DNA of 64,000 bases from Datura wrightii (GCA_035772735.1 JASDFA010000003.1:126533001-126597000); one strand, 5' to 3'. Shown: positions 47,885 to 60,425, counted from the stretch's first letter. Notes: generated by a model from the letters alone, not told the origin. Translations and numbers: made by a program.

Positions 47885-50071
47885 CTAGGTGTCAGCTACC
47901 TTGTCGGTGGAGGATGTAGATACGCCTCCAATGTCATCACCAACATTATCGGCTTGAACCGGTGCATTCTCAGATCCAACAGAGCTCATTCCTTCTCCAC
48001 GAACTCTCGCTACCTCAGTCGAGCCTCCTCTCTAGATTCGTGCAACACTCTCACCATCTCACTCCGCTCCCATTTTTACTGACAGAGCAGAGAAGAATCA
48101 TCATCAACACTTTCCTCCTGACGAGGCCTCTTCCCCTTATCATGTGCCACCGGATCCTCCGTGATAAAGTCGAAAATAGGTGGCAATTCTTCTTTCAACT
48201 CATCATCTATCACGGGAAGTACCAGTGGAGGTACTGCAGCTACCTATCGTTCGGCCAATTCCCGTACCTCGGATTGTAGCGCTCCTAGCTCTGAGTACCA
48301 TCTAGATAACTCCGGCACCTGTAACTATGCAAGGAGCTCATCCATTATCCTCTCAAAAGCATCCAGTCGGCCATGCAATGAACTGAAAAATGTCTCCAAC
48401 TCCTTTGACACCCATGACTTTACCTGCTCTATCATAACTCTAACCTGTAGAGCCATGTGTGCCTACTGCTTCTCAACCGCAGCTAGCCGCCTAGCTATAT
48501 CAACTAAGAATTCTTGTGAAACTGTGACTAGGCTGGCTGTGGTGGCTAGTGGAGGCGCAACGGTGGTCTCGGGGCTGCTGTAGTAGAAGAAGACTCAGGA
48601 ACATCGGTAGGTGTGGGGGTATCCACTGCATCTGTAGCCTCAGGCTGGCTACTTGTCTCTCTGCCCTCCATAGGCTCAGCTGCCAACTCAGCGAACTGTG
48701 TTGCATCAGTCTGCATCTCACTGCCAAATGCCTCTGCTAATATTGTTGCTCCCGCGGATGCAGCTGCCTGAGTCCTCACCCTCGATACTGGGTTTGTATC
48801 ATCTCAAATCAACCCATTATTGGTAATCTTCTGGACCACTACTCTTTGGTCCACTGATGGCAGTACCGGCACCTTTGACTCCTGACAGAGTCTATCAATC
48901 GAACATGGAAACAGAATGGTAGTACCGTCATTAATTGCCCGCTCTCTAATCTTCTCTGTGATATATCGTGGGAAATTGATGGCATACCCCTCCATTATAC
49001 TTTCTACAAAAGAAGCTCTGTCAGGTGAAAGGATATTGTCATTGCTCGTTGGTACCAGCCTGTGTCGCACTAGTGACCACCGAAATTTCACTTGAAAATT
49101 CAATGTGGCCTTCTTTATCTGCGACTCTGCACCATGAAGCCATTCTACTAGTGGACCTCTCGTAGCAAAATCCGAGACAACCAAGTATATTTCTTGATGT
49201 GCTCCTGGCTATTCAACTTCTTACTATTCAACTTCTTAGTTTGACTTTCTTCAGCTCAGATAGCCTTTGATCAAATTCTATCGTGTTCATCGGAGCCTGA
49301 TAATCTAGCCCGTACACCATCTTGGAGATTGTCCACTCAGAAATGTCAATTGGAGTCTCACGCACCAACACCTGATTTAATGCGGGCCTCTTTTTCCATT
49401 CCTGGCCCCTAATGCCAACCGCTGCAATGTGGCTTCATACGTTGCATAGAATTCTCGCACTAAACACGGGTTGTAGCTACTTGAAGGCTCGGTAACCACC
49501 CGAACTTGTATTTATCGAACACTGCCTGTAGCTTTGGAAGATCATTAAGCCCTGTAGTTACCAACCTTGGCTCCTCATAAATGCTCCTCTTCGGATTGCC
49601 TTTTTCATTAGGAGAAATATCTCAATTGTATATAGCCTGCATTCCATGGACACGCCATCTCCGCACATTTCTCGGTTGCTCATTTGATGTGTCTGAGGTC
49701 TTCGTCAGCTCATTATCAAAGTCCCCTCAATGGTCATGTGACTCATCAACTCTCTCTATGTTTTGCCCAGCTGTGGAAGGCTCAGGAACAAGTGCAACAG
49801 CAGCCCTAACATTCTCATTAGTGCAGCTGGGCGAATCTCTTGCAAGTGGAGTGGGACTATCAACTAGGGCTGTCAGATTTGAAGTTTGTTGAGCCCTAGC
49901 CCTGGTTTTTCTCCTTACTAGCTGCTCCTCTGATACTTCATATTCCTCCTTAGAGCCACTCGACTCTTCAAAGGATGATGGATCATCACGCAGTCTACAG
50001 TATGAGGGTTGACTGCGCTCAGGTGCTTTCTTCTTGGTTGGACCTTTCTTTGGTGTACCTTTGGGAGCCAT
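47885..50071 (-). pseudogene. B2 env-like ORF, uninterrupted but with stops
   Basis: Starts with MAPKGTPKKGPTKK at 50071, an SSFEESSGSKEEYE patch, then the plant transposon protein domain (ATRGPLVEWLHG near 49170, HRLVPTSNDNILSPDR near 49060, FPCSIDRLCQESK near 48900). A Ser/Thr/Pro/Ala-rich stretch at 48546-48779 and the charged tail ending at 47885-47887 complete it. Several stops and frameshifts break it. Its continuity around 48241 proves that element A in B1 is an insertion. Its role in Athila elements is unknown. Confidence 0.75.
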
Positions 50072-51609
50072 TGTACCTGTGGAAACAATGTTAGTGTGCA
50101 AGATGAGATGAAACAAAAATCATTTTTTGGGCTGGTGCCCAGTGGTCTTGACGGGTGACTAAATGAGTCGTTGCTACTAGAAATGACTCGTGAGGTCACT
50201 TGTCGTTGCCACTGGCAACGACTCGTGAGGTCACTCGTCGTCTTAGACTGATCTTCCATCAAGTTGGTGCAGTGTACTTGACGACTGGTCCCAACGAGTC
50301 GTTGCCAAAGGCAAAAAGTCATTAGGTCGGTCGTTAAGTGCACTGCCTCATTGACTTAATATTTCCACTCAGGACGAGCTATAAAATGAGTCGTTTGGTG
50401 ATCCAACGACTCGTGATGTAGCTCGTGCTCAAGAGTTTCAGTTCACACGATTCAACTTCATCTTCTTCCTAGATTTCAGTTCCACAAACATAAAGCTTCA
50501 CAATCTAAAATCAACCCAAGTTAAATACAATCGAAATCTTTGTTTAAATCTTCCTAGGGTTTATTTTCATCAAGAGGCACAGATATACACAAGAACAAAT
50601 TTATCCAAAGTAAATTCCCTTTCATTCACAGCATGGGTCCTCAACAATTCTTGTTTAAATGCAACAATATCAAAAATTTAATGGGGAAGATTACTCACAA
50701 TGTGCTTGATCAGAGATGGATTGCAATTTTTCATGAGTATGCTTCAGTGACTTGGTGTGAAGTGATGAAGGTGATTTCAATGGGGTTTGAGTGAAGAAGA
50801 AGAAGAGAAGAGGGAAATTTGAAGTTTTGTGTGTGCTTAAGTTTAATGGGGAGAGTTTGGTGCAAATATGGGTTCTCAAAACAAACTACCCTAATTCCAG
50901 TCCTGGGTCGGGTTGAATGTTAATTAAATTTTAAAACGCCTAGTGTGATGAGTCGTTAAGTGTTTAAATTACTCGTTGAGCCTTTTCGTGTCGTGAATGG
51001 AGTTTAGTAAACTTACCTGGGACCTACGACTCAAGTAACGACTCGTGGGGTAACCCAACGAGTTGTGGCCCGAGTTGTGGTCCTTGGGTTGGTGTAGCTT
51101 CAAGATGGGCCACTTAACGACTCGTTTGGTCTCCCAACAATTTTTTGAGTGAGCCATTATCACCTTTTTCCTTTTAATTTAGATTTTGATCGAATGTACC
51201 TGACAGGGGACATGACGATTCATTTCTTGAAGACACGACTCGTTATGTCGCCCATTGCTCCCCTGTTTTCTGCAGTTCTATTCACGATTTGATTGAACGA
51301 GTCGTCAGGTCAGACGATGACTCGTTCTATGACTTTTTTGCACCAGAACTGAAGTTCCAATTTTTGGTTCCAACTTCAGATTTTCCATCTTATTCACCTG
51401 AACCTATGAACAAACGTGAATACTACTTATTTCTTACATGTACAACTTGGGTTTCCTCCTATGAAGTGCTTGATTTAATATCACGGCACGATGTAGGTGT
51501 TTTGGCTACTCAGACTTCACCAAAACACCTCCTTGGGTTGCCTCCCATGCAGCGCCTGATTTAACATTGCAGCACGACGCAATTCACTTGACTACTCGGA
51601 ATTTGTCAA
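50072..51609 (-). other. B2 non-coding stretch before env-like ORF, with motif clusters
   Basis: Aligns with 19228-20700 of B1. Exact ACGA(G/C)TCGT copies at 50218-50226, 50294-50302 and 50406-50414; a second, looser cluster at about 50940-51330. A perfect 10-bp-arm palindrome (gtcgttgcca c tggcaacgac) lies at 50201-50221. No ORF. Confidence 0.7.
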
Positions 51610-53542
51610 GTGACTCTTCTCCATCCTCCAACGCTGAAAATGCTGAATTCCTTTGGCTGTTTCATGGTCTGGCTAATGTTGAAGGTGACCTCTTCTTTGT
51701 TCAACCTAAATTTCAACTGGCCTGCCTCAACATCTACTAGGGCCCTACCTATTGCAAGGAATGGTCACGCCAAAATGATGGGGACCTCAGAATCGACTTC
51801 GCAGTCCAGAATCAGGAAGTCTTTTGGAAATATGAATTTGTCCACTTTGACTAGTACATTGAATAAAATCTCCACCGGCTTTTTTAACTGTTCTATCAGC
51901 CATCAGTAGCTGCATAGTAGTCGGTGTGGGGGTTCCCAAGCCTAACTTTTTAAACACTGCTAGCCGCATCAGATTTATGTTAGCTCCCAAGTCATAAAGC
52001 GCCTTTGCAAACTCAACCTCCCCAATGGTGCAAGGTATAGTAAACGCACATGGGTCTTCCTTCTTCTGAGCTAGAATCTTGGTAATGATGGCACCACACT
52101 GGTGCAGAGTATCGACAGGATTCAAACTTACAGTCCTTTTTATGGTGATGAGGTCCTTCAAGAATTCAGCATATCCAGGCATTTGCTCCAGTGCCTCCAC
52201 CAATGAGATGTTCAGTGACAACTGCTTAAGCATAGAGATAAACTTTTGATACTTCCCATCTTCAGCTTTCTTTTTCAAGCACTGCGGATAAGGAGGGGGA
52301 GGTCTAGGGATTGCTGTCAGTTTTTGTTGTGCCTCCTTCTCCTTCCCATGGACATCTCGTTGCTCCTTTAAACTACTTGGAGTAGTTTGCACCTCTGAGT
52401 CCCCAACTAAAGTTGGTTTTTCAAAATCTGCTACACCATCTTCATTCTTCATGACGAGCTTGTCTAACTCTTTAACTACAACTGGCCTTGGGGGATCAAC
52501 TGTGGCCTTCCCACTCCTAGTAGTGACCGCCATGCAGTGACTGTCATTTTTTAGATTTTGCACAGTATTGCTGATAAGTGTTCCTTTCTACCTCTGATTC
52601 ATTGCAACAGACATCTGACTCATCTGCTGCTCAATTTGCCTGATCGCCACGGCATGAGACTCCACTTTTTGATTTAAACCAGAAATATCAGCCTAGAACT
52701 CCTTAAATTGGCTATCTGTTGTCTCCATCTGCTTGAGTACTTTGGAGAGCATGTCCTCAACCCTTGAATCACTGGACTCTGGCTCACAGTTTCTTGGTGG
52801 AACATACAGACCACCTCTATCATTTTTGAACTCCTCGCACTTCTTCCAATCCCCATTATCTCAGTATTGGCCCGACTGTAATTATTATCTTTGTATAAGT
52901 TCCAACCTTGGTTCCCTTGACCTTGACGCCAAGAGTCTTGGTTAGACCCTTAGGTGTTGGTCCGGAAACCCTCCCTCTGATCATTCAAATAATTGGCTTC
53001 TTCTTCAGACTCATACTTGCAACCATCATTTCTCGGGGCCTTGCCCCGAGAACCTACAACATTTACCTTTTCTGCTCCAACTCCCATAAAGTTCTTAACA
53101 AGCAACCCCATGGTGGTCTTTATCTCTACGATATCCTGATCACGCTCTTCATCTTTTCTCCTTTTTCTGCAGACATACCAACCGCATAAGAACAAGCCAG
53201 AACCTCTGAATCATCATATGCATGAACCACAAATATTCCCTTCATATTAAGCAGTTGGATCATCGCACTGGTAATGTCAAACTTTGCCCCAATAGGAAAA
53301 GGAGGAGGGACTATAGCTCTAGTGGCACCGACTTCATCTATATCCTCATCATCTTCCTCATCAAAATATCAGTGTCTCTGGTGTTCAATACCCCTGTGTC
53401 GTCTAGCTCATTCAGCTTCTGAAGCTAGATGCTGCTCTTTAGCAACTCTGGCTAACTCACAATCTCTAGCCTGAGCTTGCTCTTCAGCCAACATTCTTGT
53501 TGTGGCTTGGTCCACAGTTTCCTGCTCTTGGATGTTGGCCAT
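51610..53542 (-). pseudogene. gag-pro: B2 gag and protease, broken
   Basis: Likely start at ATG 53542 (MANIQEQETVDQATTR), then stops. The best open part, 51787-52563, holds TRSGKATVDPPRP, a proline-rich PRPPPPYPQ, the Gag-PR linker segment (LEQMPGYAEFLKDL) and the protease motif YDLGANINLM, close to the Athila consensus style. The protease tail runs on frameshifted to about 51615. It then joins sequence that in B1 lies after pol. An expected CCHC knuckle is not clear, so part of gag may also be deleted. Confidence 0.75.
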
Positions 53543-53728
53543 TCTTTTCAGGTTTCTTAATATTTGCTCAAGTTGATGATCAATTAGGACCAGGGGATTT
53601 CCTTGGCTTCTATTATCGGGGCATGCACAAACCTAAGACCTGTTAAGAAACCAAAAAAAAAATAAAAATAAAAAAGAAATAAGAACCAATAGTAAAGCAA
53701 ACACAGTTAACAAAAGCCTTAGACATAT

Positions 53729-53746
53729 TCCCCGACAACGGTGCCA
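53729..53746 (-). other. Primer binding site of B2 (tRNA-Asp, two changes)
   Basis: Minus strand TGGCACCGTTGTCGGGGA, two transitions from the site in element A, at different positions from those in B1 except one. Confidence 0.75.
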
Positions 53747-53754
53747 AAATTTGA

Positions 53755-55368
53755 TGTTGCCCAAATTACACCTCGCAATTGAGATATAAGTGGTCAATTG
53801 TCAAATATAGAACCCAACAAAGGTTGAGGTCGATCCCACAGGGAATATGGTAAGAACTTAAGTTAATGCAAATAACTATTACTATCGAGTTACTTATTTT
53901 CTAAGGAGGAAAAATATAGAATAATAAACAAAAGTAAAATTACTAAATGTTGTAATCAAATTCGGTTTGTATTCAATTACCGACTTGACTAGGAATGTGT
54001 TCCCCAAGAATTTACAACCACAAGGCTTATATACTAGTGAGCTATTTAGGTGTTTAACATGCAATATCGGTAAATTAGGTTCACCTAAATGGTTGGTCCC
54101 CTATCTAGATTATTATCACCACACAACTTGGTCCGTATACGGGTGTACTTTAGTTGACCCTTACCCTTAATATCGTATTGGCTATCCCCGGACTAGTTCA
54201 AGCTATTAGATGAGGGTTGATAGCCTCAAATCTCCGTTGTTAATCTCTTCTCCCATTCTTTACCTCCTTGGTGCGGTAAGTAAGAATAAGGCAAGTCGTA
54301 ACGTTTGCAACCGTCAAGAATCAATCAAAACAAAGGGAAAAACAATAGATGAATAAAACCCCGTTCAAGAATCACTATGTGTTTTTACCTATGTGTGTTA
54401 ATTCATTTTGGTTCCCACAAACCTAGTTTATGAGTTTAGCTACTCATTTTTGTATTATTACAATCACAAATTATTGAAGAAATCATAATTGCAACATTCA
54501 AATTATGATCGAAGAAAAACCACGTAGATTGAATAAAAACTCCACAATAGATGAATAAACTCCACAATAGATGAATAAACTCCAATGTTTCTTTTTTTAA
54601 TTAAATCACAATTGATCAATACCAAAATTCTAGTCAAAAACTAAATAAATTGGCTCTCTGAATTACTCTATAACTTCCAGAAAAATCGTCTCTTAAAAAT
54701 AAATCTAAAATGTGTATATATAGTTCCAAGAAATTCTTTTCCTAATTAAAACTGGAAATTCGGTCGGCAGTGGCAACAGGCTTGGTGACGATTCATTTTT
54801 CCTTATGACGAGTTGTGCCTTACTTAAAACAGTCGTCCTCAGCTACGTAGCCAGTTGTGGCAAAGGTTCACCTAACGAATCATGCCTAAGCACGAGTCGT
54901 TAGGTCTCTCGTGGTCTAATTCCTCAAAAAGTCAAGTGCACACTACGGTTGGTCCCAGTGATCTGCTAATGAGTCGTTCCTTCATATGACGACTCGTGAT
55001 GTCAGTCATCAACTACACTGGCCACTTTGTTAAGATTTCCTTTCTTAGCCTTCACGCTTGACCTCACGACTTGTTACCAGTTGTAACGAGTCGTTTCCTC
55101 AACTCGTCAGGTACACTGTCTTGCATCTTCAGAAATCCATCTTTTGCCCACACCTTAAGCAACGAGTCATGCCTCCTACCAATGACTTGTGAAGTGTCTA
55201 GCAGTCACCTTTTCAGTTGTGTTCAGCATTAATTCGATTAATTCACTCCCGGACCTATTTTCCTGCAATATTAAGCACAAAACACATCATACCCATATAA
55301 ACATACCTGGAATGTGCATAATTTCTTTGTTTTAAGCATCAGAAGTGCCGTAAAATCCTAGCACATCA
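53755..55368 (-). repeat. 5' LTR of B2
   Basis: tgttgcccaaattacacc...tagcacatca. Contains a small duplicated phrase, ctccacaatagatgaataaa, at about 54540-54580 that the other LTRs lack. Motif cluster about 54780-55110. Confidence 0.85.
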
Positions 55369-55559
55369 CCTTACCAATAGAATATCTCATCAAGTAAGTA
55401 CCCCATGGCCTAACCTTAAAAGCATTAAATCAAATCAACAGTTGTCTACACCTCCTATCAAATAAAGGCTTGAATAGAGCCTTCGTTGGAATAGTTGCAA
55501 GAAATTTCGCGTCATAAAGAAAAATTATCTAAGGTCACATAGTCAGTTAAAGGATAAAA
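55369..55559. other. Right flank of B2, unassigned
   Basis: Short AT-rich piece. Minus-strand reading might continue the copia RT, but I cannot support it. Confidence 0.4.
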
Positions 55560-57650
55560 TGTATGTAAAGTATGCTTCAGAGCAGGTGTATTATCGGATG
55601 GACTATATTTCCAAATTATTTCAATAACATAATTACACAATCTAACCAACACCTATTTCTGATGATTACCACGATCCTTTGTCGAGGATTTGGTCTGGAC
55701 TTCTTTATTTTAAATAACCCTCTCCGAATTTATTCGGTGTTGTCCCCTCCTATTTGTGATTCTATCCAATCTTTCTCATTTTGGAAATTATTCACATGTT
55801 CTTCCTCTCAACTAAATACTGTCCAATTTTTGTTAATGTTCTCCTATTCTCCTCCTTATGTCTTCAAGCCCCCATTGCCATGTAATTGCTATCTTTTAAG
55901 GACTCTCTGTTTTCACTCAATTTAGGGAAATTAGAACTTAGTCTCATAGAATTCCACATCTCCTGTGAAAAAGTATTCCTTATATCATACAACTTCCACC
56001 CTAGGGATGTCATACAAATACACATCTACGACCTCAACTTTTAAACTTGTCTCACATTCTTCCTATTGTGTGTGCATAGAACAATGATCCTAGATCTCTC
56101 AAGTTCATATAGTGGTTTCTGTGTAGAGATTCATAGGGGGTTTACATTCAATACAAAGGATGATGTCTGATTAATCAGGTACTATGCGGTTAAAATACAT
56201 TCTCCCAAAAACTGTATTGGCAAATGACATTGAAACCTTAATGTCCGTGCCATATTTAGAATATGATATGTTTTCTTTCGGTCCTTCCATTCTATTGAGG
56301 GGTTCTCGTGCAAGATATCTGAAAAATAATTCCATAAAAGAAATAGTTCTTCATACATGTTAATTCAGTTCATTATGACTTTTGACTATCTGCACCTACT
56401 TGGAAAATTGTTGGTTTACCAACACCACACTTCTTTCTTATCAATCAACAAATAAATTCACACTACCAAAGAACAGTCATTCATAATAGTAAAAAATATG
56501 AGGCACCACAAGAACAAGGGGTCCTACAAGATCCCCATAAATCACAATGAAACAATTTAAAAATATCAATGGCTATATTATCACTCATCGGAAAAATACT
56601 TTTGGTTTGTTTTGCCCTTTGGCATACAAATGTCTATCTAATTTGTCACTATTTTTTAGTCCTAAGGTGTAAATAATTTTATAACTTGTACTGAAGGATG
56701 ACTCAATCGCTTATGCTAGCGACAAACCAATCCATAACTGCCGACTTCATAGTCTGAATTTGTGGCACATTTTAGAAAAAGTAACTCCATGTTACCCTTT
56801 TCAATTAGTTTCCTCGTGGTGGGGTCTTGTATAACATACAAAATTTCTTATATGTGATATTTTAATCCAAATGATTAATTAACTATGATATTGAAATTAA
56901 ATTGCATGTTAAATTCATAACATAAAGGACATCCTTTAACAATATAGAACCATTCAGTATAAGGAAACCTCTTTGGTGGCCACTGAGTTGATTCCATTTA
57001 GATGTCTAATCTGGCATTATGAAATGTCTCGTTGATCATGCAACCTTCAGGATTACTTATCACCTCATAGGGAGCCCAATGTCAATGATCCATGATTTAT
57101 TTTAGGATTAACATCCATGTTGTCCTTTGAATTTGATCTTAGAGATTTTAACATCTTGATCACAGTTTTCTAATCCTCAGGGCTCAATTTTGGGGGTTCT
57201 ATCCAGCCTATGTTCATCAGTCCTATGTCTGATGCTCTCCCATCTTTATCTATTATGGTATTATCCTGGTATTGCCCCTTCCTTGGCCAATTGCCAGACC
57301 CTCCGCTACTACTGTGGTTGACCTCTACCTCATCCTTTTATTTTTCCCTCATACTTTAGATATTTTGTCCATAATTCTAGGTATCCTACGAGTTGGTAGA
57401 GAATTTTGGCATCATGTACTAGTTTCTCTCAATACAAACAAACCACATTATTATTCCTTCTCTCCTTGATCTCGTAAGGTAATCCTCTTTGTACTGCAAA
57501 CACCAAGTTTTACTCCAGTCATTATTATCATAAGCGACTCCTTTCACCCATTCTTCATGTGTCAGCTTCGAATAGACTTTATTTGAAGACACAAACCGGT
57601 CTTGCACCAGTAGATTGGATCTCACCGTTCCTCTTATTTTGCTTCATCCA
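55560..57650 (-). pseudogene. Ty1/copia remnant: pre-integrase, integrase and start of RT
   Basis: Minus-strand translation with many stops and frameshifts still shows copia hallmarks. LYVIQDPTTRKLIEKGN and the QRAKQTKSIFPMSDN segment lie at about 56570-56840. FKLFHCDLWGSCRTP lies near 56530. The conserved NMARTLRFQCHLPIQFLGE lies near 56190-56260, followed by YLINQTSS. Beyond it (about 55980) MTSLGWKLYD-like sequence leads towards RT. No LTRs are visible, so limits are approximate. Confidence 0.75.
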
Positions 57651-57939
57651 ATCCCATGAGAAAAAAATGTACCTTTTCCTCCTCTTTGTTGGTTTCTAGT
57701 ATTGCTCCTAGATTAAAAAGGCACTTTCCACACGTGAATATTCAGATCTATTCCTAATTATATAATTCCTCCCATAGCATGGTTAGCTTACCATAATAAT
57801 CAACTATAATAATTTATTTTTCTAATTAGAACACAATTTCTTTATCTAAAGTTATATTCCTGTAAATACATAACTATTAATAAAAATAATTTATCATAAT
57901 ATTAATACGATATAATTCTACAATTTCGTTATTACTTGA
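57651..57939. other. AT-rich spacer between copia and LINE remnants
   Basis: No ORF, repeat end or target duplication recognised. Confidence 0.4.
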
Positions 57940-59455
57940 TATTCTATTTTGATTAATAGGTCAAGAAAATGTTTCTTTCACTCCTCTAGAGGACTCAAGA
58001 AGGATGATCCCTTATCTTATGTTCTATTCATCACAGGAGATAAAATTTCATCCAAAATGTTGAATCATCTAAACACCAACAACCAATTCAAAGGCTTCTC
58101 AATGATAATGCAAGGACCTCAGGTTACTCATTTATCTTATGTTGTCAATATTATTATATTTTCTGCGGGTAATAAAAATTATTTGAACCTAATTCAACAA
58201 TAAGTTCAGACATATGAGGCTTTGCCTAGACAGAAAATCAATGATGGTAAAAGTTATTTTCTGGTTATCCCAAAAACTAGCACAACTAATTTTACAAGAA
58301 TAAAGGAGATAATTGTTTATTAGCATAAGAATTTTCCTATTACATATTTGAGTTGTCCTCTATATGTGGGAAGAAATTTGATTTCTAATTTTAGTAATAT
58401 GGTGTGTAAATTAATTAAAAGAATTGCAGATTGTTAAGGAAAACTACTATATACTGGAGGAAAAGCTATTTTGATCAAATGTACTACAATTGTAACCTTA
58501 CATTTGTTAGCTGGTTTGAGACCGCCCAATGATTTTTTCAAAAAAACTAAGAAACAGTTGACTAGATTTTATTAGAAAAAAAAATATGAGAAACAATACT
58601 TCCATTGTAGCTCATGGCCCCGCTTATGCTTTCCCGGGGAAAACAGGAGTTTGGGCTTTAAGGATATGAGGCTTTAAGGATATGATTGATATTAGTAATG
58701 CATCGGCAGTGAGGAGCTGGTGGCAATTTAGAACTTGCAAGTCTCTTTGGGATACTTTCCTAAAAGCTAAATATTGAATATATGTTCACACTATTAATAG
58801 AAAATAGATACCAGGAAACTCACATGGTCGGAAGATAATGAACCAAGTGAAAGATAGTACTGAAGATCTCTTGTTATGGAAGATGCACTCTGGAAACTCT
58901 AACTTATTATGGGATAACTAGACTGGAAAAGGGGCTATAACCCAAATTATAGTTGTTAATGATAGCCCTGCCTCCTAGCCTATCTAAGATATTATTTAAA
59001 ATGGACAATGGTACCTAGGTCACATGAATTTCCTTAAATGCCTCACTGGACATATTATTAGTATTCATATTGGACTTTCTGAGTTGATTGATTCACCTAT
59101 GTGGACTCCTACTTCATATGGTAAGTTTTCTACTTCTTGAACTTGAAATTTATTTTGGTAATTTCAGGTTAATGATCCATACCTTGAAAGATTATGGCGT
59201 AAATTCTTCCATTTAAAATGTCTTTCTTAGCTTAGAGGCTTTTAAAGAATAAATTCCCTTTTAATGAGGGTATGCTTAGATTGGACAGGAACAATATACT
59301 TGCCTATGTTTTTGAAACCTCCTGGATTAAACTATCCATCATACATTTTTCTTGGGGGAATTTTCTTCTGCAATTTGGAAATTCTTTGGTGATCCTTTGG
59401 GAGTTATGCAGGATCCTACTTCTATTAAAACCATCCTTATCAGGTGTGTGATCTT
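57940..59455 (+). pseudogene. L1-type LINE reverse transcriptase fragment, dead
   Basis: Plus strand. FFHSSRGLKKDDPLSYVLF near 57970 is the RGLRQGDPLSP region of plant LINE RTs. GFSMIMQGPQVTHLSYVVN follows, where the active site FADD has become YVVN. Downstream are LPRQKIND (about 58230), a YLSCPLYVG segment (about 58350), GGKAILIK (about 58460) and the LINE tail ASAVRSWWQFRT near 58700 with SLWDTFLKAKY. Many stops. The 5' part of the element and endonuclease are absent and no poly-A end is clear. Confidence 0.75.
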
Positions 59456-59486
59456 TGAAACCCCTAAATTATATTTATCAATTTCT

Positions 59487-60425
59487 TCACAAAATTGTCC
59501 CTAATATTCCTGTTATATAATATTGATAAGGTTGTATTTCATCCATTCTTTGTTCTAATAATCTAGGTTGTATTTCATACTCTATCCTTCTTGAGGTACT
59601 ATTTCTAGATGATGAGGGTGTGTCATAGTTTATTCTTTTTGATGTGCTCAATCTTTCTTTTACTATTTCCAAATCTTCTTCAATGTCTATTTCTTTGTAA
59701 CTGTAATCATTATTATCAATTATAGTTACTATTTTATCAAAAGGATTTTCTATCTTAATTCTTTGAATTTTATTTCTAGCCATTATCTTATGTTTTGTTG
59801 TTAGTACGTATAAATTTTTGCATCTGGCTGTAAATATTTTACTGCCTGGTGCTAGCTCTATTCCTGACATTTTCCAGTATAATACTAATGATTTATCTAT
59901 ATTTCTGTCATCCAATGCTATTGAGTAGTTTGCGCTAATTATAAATTTAAATTTTTGGTATATTAAGTTTCCTTTAACTGCACTTATTATACTTTTTTCT
60001 ATTGGGTGAATTATTCTGTCATCTGCTAAATATATTTCAATTGGTGTATCTATTCCTTCTCTAAAACATGCTTTTATAAGTATTTCGGTTCCTCCTAAAT
60101 GTACGTATTTTATTGAATTTTTAGCATTTATTTCTTGGATTTCTTTATTTATTATCTTTTTATTTATTATGGGTATTTTAGTTTTACCTTGAGTGTATTT
60201 GCAATCTATTATGTGTTCTTTTTGGCTTACTACATAATATTCTTCTTGCCTTATTTTGAAGAAATTTCTTAGTTTGGGTACTTCTAGTATTTTATCTATG
60301 CTTAGATCTAATTCTTTTCCTTTTATTTGTTCAAACATATTATTATCGAATATTATTTTTTGTTCTGTACTTTCACTATCTCGGTATTCTTCCTTACTTA
60401 TAATTCTTATATCTGTCTCAGTCAT
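59487..60425 (-). CDS. Caulimovirid movement protein (30K superfamily)
   Basis: Open frame of 312 codons, about the usual size. The central region shows YVHLGGTEILIKACF followed by PIEIYLADDRI, the conserved Asp-containing strand of caulimovirid 30K proteins, and later the LVLYWKMSGIELAPGSKIF block. The family forms tubules at plasmodesmata for cell-to-cell spread. The ATG overlaps the stop of the upstream coat-like gene by 8 nt (ATGACTGA), a reinitiation-type junction. It is the only viral gene here without an internal stop, but its end is near the integrant's edge, so the natural C-terminus may be lost. Expression is unknown. Confidence 0.8.
   Translation of the reverse strand: MTETDIRIISKEEYRDSESTEQKIIFDNNMFEQIKGKELDLSIDKILEVPKLRNFFKIRQEEYYVVSQKEHIIDCKYTQGKTKIPIINKKIINKEIQEINAKNSIKYVHLGGTEILIKACFREGIDTPIEIYLADDRIIHPIEKSIISAVKGNLIYQKFKFIISANYSIALDDRNIDKSLVLYWKMSGIELAPGSKIFTARCKNLYVLTTKHKIMARNKIQRIKIENPFDKIVTIIDNNDYSYKEIDIEEDLEIVKERLSTSKRINYDTPSSSRNSTSRRIEYEIQPRLLEQRMDEIQPYQYYITGILGTIL

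Larger units (their letters stand above)
44685..55368 (-). mobile_element. Element B2: Athila-like element, pol deleted
   Basis: Minus orientation, with LTRs 44685-46283 and 53755-55368, tRNA-Asp-type primer site 53729-53746, gag-protease about 51610-53542 and an env-like ORF 47885-50071. Between protease and the region before env-like there is no RT, RNase H or integrase, although B1 has them. Flanks (tataa on the left, cctta on the right) do not match, so the original target site is not visible. Confidence 0.85.
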
